From positions 62,001 to 126,000 of the forward strand of contig JAIUMV010000008.1 of NCBI GenBank assembly GCA_022565395.1: a stretch of DNA of 64,000 bases, in the 5' to 3' direction. Position 1 is the first letter of the stretch, and the number at the start of each line of letters is the position of its first letter. This DNA comes from Marinobacter sp. Lineage in GTDB: Bacteria > Pseudomonadota > Gammaproteobacteria > Pseudomonadales > Oleiphilaceae. The notes below the pieces were generated by a model that was given only the letters and a program-made list of their open reading frames with translations, was not told the origin of the DNA and searched no databases. A program made the translations under genes and the position numbers. This document shows positions 24,824-32,154 of this stretch, one piece after another.

Positions 24824-25546
24824 ATGGCAGCACCTCTTGCGGTGGTGACCGGTGCCGGTCGCCGGCTCGGATTTGAAGTCTGCGAAGCCCTGCTGGACCG
24901 GGGTTATCAGGTGGTCGCACTGTATCGCACCGCTACCCCGGAGCTGGAGACACTGGCCTCCCGCGGCGCCACAACCCTGTCGATTGACCTGGCCCGCGCT
25001 GATCAGGTGGAAGCGCTACTGACTCAGCTTCAGGCCTTGGGGCCACTGGCGTTGCTGGTGAACAATGCCTCAGAGTTCACGCCGGATACATCGTCTACCG
25101 CCGAGCTGGCTGTCGCCGCGGCGCGCCTGATGCAGATCAACGCGATCGCCCCCTTGCAACTAATGGCAGGACTCGCTGACTCGCTGCGCCACTACGGTGA
25201 ACAGAGCGGACGCCCGGCGCTGATCGTCAATATCACCGATATCTTTGTCGAGAAGCCCAACCCCCGCTTTGCCGCCTACTGCGCCAGCAAAGCCGCGCTC
25301 TCCAACCTGACCCTCAGCTACGCACGCCAGCTGGCACCCCATGTGCGGGTAAATGCCCTGATGCCAGGGCCGGTGAAGTTTCTGCCCAGTCATACCGAGG
25401 CGCAAATAAAGCAGGTATTGAGTGAAACCCTGCTAGCCCGGGAAGGCGGCTTCCAAAGCGTGGTCATGCAGTTGCTGGCGTTGGTGGATAACGACTATAT
25501 GACCGGCGCGCTCATCCCAGTGGATGGTGGCAGGCGCCTCGCCTAG
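24824..25546 (+). CDS. folM: FolM-type dihydromonapterin reductase (SDR family)
   Basis: The 240-residue short-chain dehydrogenase starts at ATG 24824 (MAAPLAVVTG); an in-frame upstream GTG at 24803 would overlap folE. The cofactor motif is TGAGRRLG, the form with arginine typical of FolM and pteridine reductase PTR1, which favours NADPH. The catalytic YxxxK appears as YCASK, and the SDR NNAS motif is present as NNASEF. FolM reduces dihydromonapterin to tetrahydromonapterin and has some dihydrofolate reductase activity. Its 3' end overlaps the convergent folK gene by 114 bp. Confidence 0.88.
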   Translation: MAAPLAVVTGAGRRLGFEVCEALLDRGYQVVALYRTATPELETLASRGATTLSIDLARADQVEALLTQLQALGPLALLVNNASEFTPDTSSTAELAVAAARLMQINAIAPLQLMAGLADSLRHYGEQSGRPALIVNITDIFVEKPNPRFAAYCASKAALSNLTLSYARQLAPHVRVNALMPGPVKFLPSHTEAQIKQVLSETLLAREGGFQSVVMQLLALVDNDYMTGALIPVDGGRRLA

Positions 25547-25960
25547 CCAGCGGTCGGCAAAAACTACCCGGCGGCAGGCGCCGGGCTCAGGCGCGCCAGC
25601 GAGCAGTTGGCGAAAGTAAGGTTCCGCCAGGGTGACATCCGCGAAACAGGGCTGTTCCCTCACCGCCAGAATATCAATATCCATCGGTCGGTCCCGCGTG
25701 CTGGACTCTGGATGATCGCGGTCCCTCCCCAACCCGGTTTCCAGCTGATTCAACCAGCCCTTTAACTGCGGTTGTGTGTGGTCAGTTTCAAACATCACCA
25801 GCGCGTTCAGAAAGCTGTTTGCACTGGTCATACCGTAGGGCGGGGTATGGATGATCTCACTCACCCGCAGGGCTCCAAAGGTCTGACTCAGCCGCGCCAA
25901 GGCGCGGGGGATATTGTCGGCAGGATCAATATTGCTGCCCATGCCACACAGATACCACAT
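25433..25960 (-). CDS. folK: FolK, 6-hydroxymethyl-7,8-dihydropterin pyrophosphokinase
   Basis: HPPK has 175 residues from ATG 25960 (MWYLCGMGSN), which has AAGGGG eight bases upstream; ATG 25981 is an alternative. Family motifs are clear: GSNIDPADNIPRAL at the N-terminus, YGMTSANSFLNALV (the pterin-binding FLN segment), LETGLGRDRDHP, and RPMDIDILAV (Mg2+-binding aspartates). It transfers pyrophosphate from ATP to hydroxymethyldihydropterin in folate synthesis. The last 114 bp overlap the convergent folM frame, so the C-terminal 37 residues are encoded antisense to folM. The core HPPK motifs lie outside the overlap. Confidence 0.92.
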   Translation of the reverse strand: MWYLCGMGSNIDPADNIPRALARLSQTFGALRVSEIIHTPPYGMTSANSFLNALVMFETDHTQPQLKGWLNQLETGLGRDRDHPESSTRDRPMDIDILAVREQPCFADVTLAEPYFRQLLAGAPEPGACRRVVFADRWLGEAPATIHWDERAGHIVVIHQRQQLHDHALEAAFPG

Positions 25961-26090
25961 GTTCGCCCCCTTGTTACTCATCCGTGCATTGGTAAGTCAG
26001 CTCGCTTACCGTCGTGCGTATTTATGCGTGTCATGCCCAGGCATTACCGCGCATAGCCGCGTTTGAATACGCTGACCACCAGACAACAGC

Positions 26091-26819
26091 TCACAAATCA
26101 AATGCCTGACCCTGGCGGGCAAACCCGGCAAACACTTCGGCAACGGCCTGCTCATGATCCTGCCAGTGATCCTCGTAGCTCATCAGCCACATGCGCTGGC
26201 ACTGCTCAACGGTGTACTGCTCGCGCAGCTCTGACAACGAGGCATGCACAGGGTTCCAGGGTGACAGGGTGCAGTCATGCAGAATGGTACGCGGCTGCAA
26301 ACGGGTAACGATGTCCGGAATGGCCCGGGTGTCACCGCTGAACAGCAGGTGCCCGTTCATCATCAGCCCATAGGACGGTTTATCCGGGGTATGACAGTTC
26401 TGGAAATAACTCAGCTGCACCCCTTCAAACTCGAAGTCTCCACCGGCAAGCCGCTCCACCTCAAAATAGTCCGCCAGGGTAGCTGGGCCCTCACCCACCT
26501 GGCCCATCACACCTTTGAGGGTGTGCTCCCAGAGCTCTTCATAGACCCCCGGCGGCAACAACAGACGGGGGCGTGTACCGTAGCGGAAGCGGCATTCATA
26601 GGCGAACCGCTCCAGCCCAAAACAATGATCGGCATGCACGTGAGTGATAAAGATGGAGTCAATATCTGCCAGGGTCAGACCCTGATCCCGCAGTGCGAAC
26701 TTGATGGTATAACCCGCGTCAATCAGCAGGCGACGGCCATTAGCGGTGATTAGCGCATTGTTGTTCCAATGGGCAATCGCTTCCGAATGCCCCACCCCCA
26801 GCATGGTCAGCTTTGCCAT
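26091..26819 (-). CDS. Metallo-beta-lactamase-fold hydrolase, RNase Z-like
   Basis: The 242-residue protein from ATG 26819 (MAKLTMLGVGHSEA) has the metal motif THVHADH (HxHxDH) near residue 60, a later GHLLFSGDTR (metal-bridging Asp) and a final His in YEDHWQDHE. RNase Z and related phosphodiesterases begin with similar GxGxSxA turns, but the flexible arm of true RNase Z is not recognisable, so substrate is open: phosphodiester, cyclic nucleotide or lactone. A start at 26885 is possible, but 26819 has GGAG within reach. It diverges from the CoA-binding gene on the plus strand, with 134 bp between starts. Confidence 0.82.
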   Translation of the reverse strand: MAKLTMLGVGHSEAIAHWNNNALITANGRRLLIDAGYTIKFALRDQGLTLADIDSIFITHVHADHCFGLERFAYECRFRYGTRPRLLLPPGVYEELWEHTLKGVMGQVGEGPATLADYFEVERLAGGDFEFEGVQLSYFQNCHTPDKPSYGLMMNGHLLFSGDTRAIPDIVTRLQPRTILHDCTLSPWNPVHASLSELREQYTVEQCQRMWLMSYEDHWQDHEQAVAEVFAGFARQGQAFDL

Positions 26820-26953
26820 ATCACCACTCCTCACTCCTGCTCTCAGAAATACCTCGGTAACCTCTGGCTGGCACGGCAATCGCAATTACGCTAGACGCCA
26901 ACCCCTCGCACACTATAGGCTGAAGCCTCCATTGTCCGACAGTTTACCCGTTT

Positions 26954-27376
26954 ATGCCTACCAACGATGCAGAAGCCCTAAAATCCATCCTGACCCGTGT
27001 GAAAACCATTGCCCTCGTGGGTGCCAGTGACAAGCCTGATCGCCCCAGCCATGACGTCATGCACTTTTTGCAGCAACAAGGTTACCGGGTCATTCCGGTC
27101 AATCCGCGCCTGGCCGGCCAGATTGTACTGGGCGAAACCGTCTATGCCGACCTTGATCAGTTACCTCAGCCCGTAGATATGGTGGAGCTGTTTCTGGCCA
27201 GTGAGCGGGTTCCACCCGTAGTAGACCACGCCATACAGCATCGTATTCCGTTCATCTGGATGCAGGTTGGCGTGATTAACGAGGCCGCCGCCGCCAAGGC
27301 TGAAGCCGCCGGCCTGACCGTCATAATGGACCGCTGCCCGAAACGGGAGATCCCCCGCCTGGGCTTGCTGCTGTGA
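26954..27376 (+). CDS. CoA-binding domain protein (YccU-like)
   Basis: The 140-residue single-domain protein of the CoA-binding (Rossmann) family begins with TIALVGASDKPDRPSHDVMHFLQQQGYRV cut here into VGASDKPDRPS and VIPVNPR as key motifs. These match the N-terminal domain of succinyl-CoA synthetase alpha chains and stand-alone YccU proteins. The end, MDRCPKREIPRL, is also conserved in YccU. The physiological role of this family is not settled. It stands alone, 134 bp from a divergent metallo-hydrolase start. Its stop lies inside an inverted repeat that precedes the HD-GYP gene. Confidence 0.88.
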   Translation: MPTNDAEALKSILTRVKTIALVGASDKPDRPSHDVMHFLQQQGYRVIPVNPRLAGQIVLGETVYADLDQLPQPVDMVELFLASERVPPVVDHAIQHRIPFIWMQVGVINEAAAAKAEAAGLTVIMDRCPKREIPRLGLLL

Positions 27377-27443
27377 CTCATTTAACAAACTCAGACGCGT
27401 TCCGCTCGCCAAGGTGAAAGTGTCTGCCATAATGAAATGAGTC
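27375..27443 (+). promoter_or_regulatory. Nested inverted repeats in the leader of the HD-GYP gene
   Basis: The outer arms GACTCATTT (27375-27383) and AAATGAGTC (27435-27443) are perfect 9-bp complements. Nested inside them are CAGAC (27392-27396) and GTCTG (27422-27426). The structure fills most of the 90-bp gap between the CoA-binding gene and the HD-GYP start at 27467. It does not show the conserved core of known c-di-GMP riboswitches. It could be a terminator-like element, a structured leader or an operator. Confidence 0.4.
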
Positions 27444-27466
27444 CTGTCCATTAAACGGGTGCAGTC

Positions 27467-28780
27467 ATGTGGCTTAGACGTAAGGCCGGTAAACCCAACT
27501 CCCCCAGCGCCACCCTTGGTACTCCTGAGCGGGCCGTCGGCGGCCTCAAGCAGGCACGCTTGCCGGTGGACCTGCTGCAACAGGGCATGCGTGTAGTGAA
27601 GCTGGACCGCCCATGGACTGACGTCCCGGTGCTTTATCAGGGGTTTCGCCTCAGTACCGACGCACAGCTGCAAACCCTGCGGCAGTATTGCGACTGGGTG
27701 CTGGTTGAGAGCGAAGTCAGCATCATCCTGGCGGCCGAGGAAGCCCTGAAACAACGCCAACAACTGACCCTGCAACCGTTGCCAGAAACGGCGCCCCTGG
27801 AACAGGCTCTGCCCCAGGCCCGCCAGGCCTATGATGACACCCAGACGTTTATCAACCGTCTGCTTGACAGTCTGACTCAGAATACCCCGCTCAACCTGGC
27901 GGATGCCAAGCCCCTTATCCGCAGCTGCGTTCGCAGCATCAACACCAACGCCAATGCCCTGTTCTGGCTGGCCCGCATCAAAGATCAGGATGCCTACACG
28001 GCCGAGCACTGCCTGCGAGTGGCCATCTTTGCCATCGCGTTTGCCAAATTCATGGGCTTGCCGGAAGACGATCTGGAAGTGGTCGGCCTTTGCGGGCTAC
28101 TCCATGACATCGGCAAACTGAAGGTGCCCGACGCCATTCTCAACAAACCCGGCCCACTAACACCAGAAGAAATGGCAGACATGCAGCGCCATACCCAGCT
28201 GGGCCACCAACTACTCGCAGCTGACAGCAACCTCGACAGTATCGTAGCGGATGTCAGCCTGCAGCATCATGAGCGCATGGACGGCAAGGGATACCCCAAC
28301 CAGCTGGCCAGCCACCAAATCAGCCGGTTTGCCCGCCTGATCACCATCGTGGATGTCTACGACGCCGTCACCAGCGACCGGTGCTATCGGACTGGCCGCT
28401 CACCCGCGGATGCCATGGGCATCATCTACAAGGGCCGGGGGGAGCAGTTTGATGCGGATATGGTGGAAGCTTTTATCCGCATGATTGGCATCTACCCACC
28501 CGGCAGTCTGGTGGAACTCAGCAACGGCGAAGTTGGCCTGGTAGTGGGCAGTCATCCGCAACGCAAGCTCAAACCCCGCCTCGAACTGCTGCTGGACCGG
28601 GACAAACAGCCCCAACCCGCCCGCCTGATCGACCTGGGTGAAGCCCCAACGGATGGGCATGGGCAGGCCTACAGCATCCTCAAGCCCCTCAGTGACGGCG
28701 CTTATGGGCTAAGCCTGCATGAACGCATCCGGGAGCTGACCAGCAAAAACCCGTCAGGCACACCATTGCCCACAGGCTGA
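27467..28780 (+). CDS. HD-GYP c-di-GMP phosphodiesterase with DUF3391 N-terminus
   Basis: The 437-residue protein has an N-terminal DUF3391 domain (about residues 20-90, LPVDLLQQGMRVVKLDRPW...) and a full HD-GYP domain (about 160-340). Metal-binding residues are visible: AEHCLRVA, LLHDIGKLKVPD (HD), HTQLGHQLL, and the GYP signature HHERMDGKGYP. All key residues are intact, so it is predicted to hydrolyse cyclic di-GMP. The protein is soluble, with no membrane helix. A GGDEF-EAL protein follows 145 bp downstream on the same strand, making this a local c-di-GMP cluster. A structured leader at 27375-27443 may influence expression. Confidence 0.93.
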   Translation: MWLRRKAGKPNSPSATLGTPERAVGGLKQARLPVDLLQQGMRVVKLDRPWTDVPVLYQGFRLSTDAQLQTLRQYCDWVLVESEVSIILAAEEALKQRQQLTLQPLPETAPLEQALPQARQAYDDTQTFINRLLDSLTQNTPLNLADAKPLIRSCVRSINTNANALFWLARIKDQDAYTAEHCLRVAIFAIAFAKFMGLPEDDLEVVGLCGLLHDIGKLKVPDAILNKPGPLTPEEMADMQRHTQLGHQLLAADSNLDSIVADVSLQHHERMDGKGYPNQLASHQISRFARLITIVDVYDAVTSDRCYRTGRSPADAMGIIYKGRGEQFDADMVEAFIRMIGIYPPGSLVELSNGEVGLVVGSHPQRKLKPRLELLLDRDKQPQPARLIDLGEAPTDGHGQAYSILKPLSDGAYGLSLHERIRELTSKNPSGTPLPTG

Positions 28781-28925
28781 ACGCGCCCACTCATGCCCCC
28801 TGGCGCATACAAAACCAAAACAATTGATTCCTTGTAACTACTTAAAATATCTGCTTTAGTTGAGCAAACGACAACAAGGATGCGGACGCCTGGATGTTGT
28901 AACGCGCGCCCACCCGGAAACCTTC

Positions 28926-31196
28926 ATGACACGCATCGATCACACAACACCTGGTCGCCTTATTGGCCAGGCCCTGCTGCATCCTCTGCTGCCCATATTC
29001 ATTTTTTTATTATTCACCGTGCTGGCGGCCGTTATCCAACATGGCGTCCGGGCACAGCAGGACGAACAGATACGTAACCAGTTAAACGCCGAGGCCAGTG
29101 GTTTTATCAGCGAACTGGAAAATGATTTCCGTATGCACGCCGATGCCCTGCGTCGTATGGCAGACCGCCGCGAAGCCATGCCGGATATGAAAGTGAGCCT
29201 GTGGCAGGCCGATGCTGTCAGTTACATACGCGACTTTGGCAGTTTCCAGGCGGTGGAATGGATCGATGAACACTTCATCATTCGCTGGTTGGAACCGCGG
29301 GAAAGCAATGAAGATGCGCTGGGCTTCAATGTTGCTTTCAATGAGGCACGGCGGCAGGCACTGACCGAGGCCGCTCGCACAGGGCAACGTGATATGTCCG
29401 GCATTCTGGAGCTACAGCAGGGTGGCAATGGTCTGGTGCTTTACGAACCCATCACCGTTGCCGGTAACAATCTCGGCTTTATTGCCGGCGTGTTCCGCCT
29501 CGACCGCATGGTGGACGCGTTGATCCGCCCGCGTCTCCATCATGAGTTTGAAGTCACACTGGTTGAACCCGGTGGCCAGGCCTACGTTGCAACCTCTGAG
29601 GACGCCCTGGCACCCACCTTTGCCGTCACGTTGCCAGCCAAGCTCGCGGGTTATGACTGGCAGGTGCAGCTGATACCCACGCAAGACTGGGCAAATGCGC
29701 TCCGTAGCCCCTGGCCCTGGATTCTGTTCTGGACCCTGTTTGCCATTGGTGCTCTGTTTAGCCTGTTAATCATTACCGCACAGCTGTTTTTGGGCCGTAA
29801 TCGTGAGTTGCTGAAAACCCGCCGCGAGCTGGATCAGGAAATCGACCAGCGTAAAGCCATTCAGCTGGATCTGGCCAGACTGGAATCCACCGACACCCTG
29901 ACCGGGCTGGCCAACCGGCGTTTCTTCATGGAAGACCTGGCCCACACCCTGACCATTGCCGACCGCCAGCTGCGCCAGGTTGCGCTGGTTATCATTGACC
30001 TGGATCGCTTCCAGACCCTCAATGACTCCCTGGGTCATCAGGTGGGTGACGAGTTACTGATTCAGGTTGCCAGCCGCCTGAACACCCTCAGCGATGAACG
30101 GGTACTGGTGGCCTATGCCGGTGGTGATGAATTCCTGTTCTGCCTGCAGCAGGTGGACGATATTGACGAAGTCATCCATCTGCTGGGCATGATCAAACAG
30201 TGCTTCAGCAAGCCCTTCGCCATTCTCAACGAACCTTACGTTATGACGGCGACCATGGGTGTGGCCATTTACCCCCAGAGTGGTCTGGACGCCGACACCC
30301 TGCTGCGCAATGCCGATGTCGCCCTCTATCGCGCCAAAGAAGGCGGCCGCAACAACTACCAGTTTTACACCGAGGGCATGCAGGACCGGGAAGTCATGCG
30401 TCTGGAACTGGACAAGGATCTCAGCAAGGCACTGGCCGAAAACGAGTTTGTGCTCTTCTATCAGCCGCAACTGGATCTGGCCACCCGGGAGGTGATCGGT
30501 GTAGAGGGCCTGATCCGCTGGCAGCACCCGGAACGCGGCCTGCTACCTCCCGGCGACTTTATCCCCCTGGCGGAAGAGAGCGGGCGTATTACCGAGATTG
30601 GCCGCTGGGTAGTTCAGGCTGCCTGCAAACAACTCGCCGCCTGGAAGGATGGCCCGCTGGGCCACCTGCGCATCGCCGTCAACCTGTCAGGCCGTGAATT
30701 GGACGACACCGACCTGGTGGACCGGGTGGAGCAGACGCTTGTCCATCACGGCGTCCCTGCCCGCTTGCTGGAAGTGGAGCTGACAGAGGAAATTTTCATT
30801 GCCAATCTGGAACATAACCTGGAGCAGCTCAAGCGCCTGAATCAGTTGGGGGTCCACCTGGCCATTGATGATTTTGGCGTCGGCTATTCCTCTCTGGCCT
30901 ACCTGCGGGACTTCCCGGTGGATCTGCTGAAAATCGACCGTTCCTTTATCCAGCGGGTCACTGAACGCCATGATGATGCAGTGATCACCCGCGCGGTGAT
31001 CAATCTGGCCCATAACCTGGGCATACAGGTCTGTGCCGAAGGCCTGGAGACAGATGCCCAGTACCACTTCCTCAAGAGCCATCGCTGCGACCTGGTACAG
31101 GGTTACCTGCTGAGCCGCCCGGTACCTGCGGATGAATTGCCACAGGCTCTGGAGAACATTCAGGCCACCCTGGCCACAGTGGCGCCGCAGCACTGA
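28926..31196 (+). CDS. Membrane CHASE-type sensor with GGDEF and EAL domains
   Basis: The protein has 756 residues from ATG 28926 (MTRIDHTTP); the frame could begin at TTG 28860. Helix 1 is at about residues 20-38, a CHASE-like periplasmic region follows to about 260, then helix 2 (WILFWTLFAIGALFSLLIITAQL), GGDEF (intact AGGDEF) and EAL domains. No RxxD inhibition site precedes GGDEF. The EAL signature reads EGL (VEGLIRW), while other catalytic positions are kept: NLSGREL, ELTEEI, DDFGVGYSS, LKIDRSF, AEGLET, QGY. It may be bifunctional for cyclic di-GMP. It lies close behind an HD-GYP gene. Confidence 0.9.
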   Translation: MTRIDHTTPGRLIGQALLHPLLPIFIFLLFTVLAAVIQHGVRAQQDEQIRNQLNAEASGFISELENDFRMHADALRRMADRREAMPDMKVSLWQADAVSYIRDFGSFQAVEWIDEHFIIRWLEPRESNEDALGFNVAFNEARRQALTEAARTGQRDMSGILELQQGGNGLVLYEPITVAGNNLGFIAGVFRLDRMVDALIRPRLHHEFEVTLVEPGGQAYVATSEDALAPTFAVTLPAKLAGYDWQVQLIPTQDWANALRSPWPWILFWTLFAIGALFSLLIITAQLFLGRNRELLKTRRELDQEIDQRKAIQLDLARLESTDTLTGLANRRFFMEDLAHTLTIADRQLRQVALVIIDLDRFQTLNDSLGHQVGDELLIQVASRLNTLSDERVLVAYAGGDEFLFCLQQVDDIDEVIHLLGMIKQCFSKPFAILNEPYVMTATMGVAIYPQSGLDADTLLRNADVALYRAKEGGRNNYQFYTEGMQDREVMRLELDKDLSKALAENEFVLFYQPQLDLATREVIGVEGLIRWQHPERGLLPPGDFIPLAEESGRITEIGRWVVQAACKQLAAWKDGPLGHLRIAVNLSGRELDDTDLVDRVEQTLVHHGVPARLLEVELTEEIFIANLEHNLEQLKRLNQLGVHLAIDDFGVGYSSLAYLRDFPVDLLKIDRSFIQRVTERHDDAVITRAVINLAHNLGIQVCAEGLETDAQYHFLKSHRCDLVQGYLLSRPVPADELPQALENIQATLATVAPQH

Positions 31197-31283
31197 CCTG
31201 AACAGCGTGCAATACCGTATACTGTGACAAACTTGCATCTGTGGCCGCCGAGGGCGGCCCGTCACAGGTATGATACTGACACC

Positions 31284-31598
31284 ATGAGCCGTTACCTGAC
31301 CCCCGCACAAGACGCGCAGATACGACACTGGGAAACCCTCAACCGTCGTTACTTCATTATTGCCTTCATGGCGCTGCTGGTGATCCTGATTTTCAGCAGT
31401 CAGCTGGGCCTGTCCAGCGGCGACAGCTGGGGCGGCCTCGGTATTCTGCTGGGCCTGCTGGTGGCACCCATCGTTATCCTGCAAGCCCGCCTGCGCTGCC
31501 CCGCCTGCGAGCAGTCCATCGGTTGGCAGGCCAAACTGGTCGCTCCTGACCAATGCCCTCATTGCAAAGTGTTTCTGCGGGCCAAAGGCCATCACTAA
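31284..31598 (+). CDS. Small membrane protein with C-terminal zinc ribbon
   Basis: The protein has 104 residues from ATG 31284 (MSRYLTPAQDAQIRHWETL); a longer frame starts at 31224 but covers the likely leader. Two hydrophobic segments (about residues 25-45 and 50-70) are followed by a zinc-ribbon-like CPAC...CPHC pair at the C-terminus, which would be cytoplasmic. I do not recognise a named family. It follows the GGDEF-EAL gene by 87 bp and precedes the copper operon promoter. Confidence 0.7.
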   Translation: MSRYLTPAQDAQIRHWETLNRRYFIIAFMALLVILIFSSQLGLSSGDSWGGLGILLGLLVAPIVILQARLRCPACEQSIGWQAKLVAPDQCPHCKVFLRAKGHH

Positions 31599-31619
31599 GG
31601 CCCAGGCTGACTAACAGAC

Positions 31620-31651
31620 TTGACCTGTGAGCAACTCACAGGTTTTAGGCT
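31620..31651 (+). promoter_or_regulatory. MerR-type promoter and operator of the copper operon
   Basis: TTGACC (31620-31625) and TAGGCT (31646-31651) form -35 and -10 elements separated by 20 bp, the over-long spacer typical of MerR-family promoters. Between them lies a perfect dyad, ACCTGTGAG (31623-31631) and CTCACAGGT (31635-31643), with a 3-bp centre. E. coli copA has the same layout, with ACCT...AGGT ends. The regulator encoded 62 bp downstream is expected to bind here and distort the DNA to activate its own operon and copA. Confidence 0.85.
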
Positions 31652-31713
31652 ATGCTCAAGTACACAGCAGCAGCTTGCACTCGCCCAAGCGTCTGCCTTG
31701 AGGAGCCCCGACT

Positions 31714-32154
31714 ATGCGCGTCAGCGATATCGCCAAAGCAGCAGGCGTCAGCCCAGATACCGTCCGCTATTACACCCGCCAGGGTTTGCTGGAGCCTGAC
31801 CGTGATCCGGTCAACGACTATCAGTATTATGATGCTGAGCAGTTACGGCGCCTGCGTTTCAGCCGTAAGGCACGGCAATTGGGTTTCTCCCTGCCACAGA
31901 TCAAGGACATCCTCACTCAGGCTGACCACCGGCACTCACCCTGCCCGATGGTGAGAGACATCTTCGAGCAACGCCTGCAGGCGGTTGAGCAGGAACTGGC
32001 AGAACTCAGCCAGCTGCGTGACCGCATGACCGCAGCGCTGGCCTCCTGGCAGCAGATGCCCGATGGCACCCCGGACGGCCACACCATCTGCCAGTTGATC
32101 GAACACTGGGAGGACGAACCCTGTTCTTCCCGTCACGGGAGCAACGCGCCATGA
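31714..32154 (+). CDS. MerR-family metal-responsive activator of the copper operon
   Basis: The 146-residue MerR-family protein has an N-terminal winged helix ([20 protein letters not shown], residues 3-22) followed by a long dimerisation helix. Cysteines lie at about 77 (HSPCPMV), 126 (TICQLIE) and 137. The CueR copper loop, with two Cys about eight residues apart near 112-120, is absent, so this is not canonical CueR; C77 and C126 are the likely metal ligands of this sub-group. The gene is the first of an operon with copA (4-bp overlap). A perfect dyad in a 20-bp spacer promoter lies upstream. Copper or silver sensing is inferred from the linked genes. Confidence 0.88.
   Translation: MRVSDIAKAAGVSPDTVRYYTRQGLLEPDRDPVNDYQYYDAEQLRRLRFSRKARQLGFSLPQIKDILTQADHRHSPCPMVRDIFEQRLQAVEQELAELSQLRDRMTAALASWQQMPDGTPDGHTICQLIEHWEDEPCSSRHGSNAP

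Noticed and set aside
27377-27466. Possible c-di-GMP riboswitch before the HD-GYP gene.
   Set aside because: The conserved core sequences of the GEMM families are not visible; it is reported only as an unnamed structured leader.
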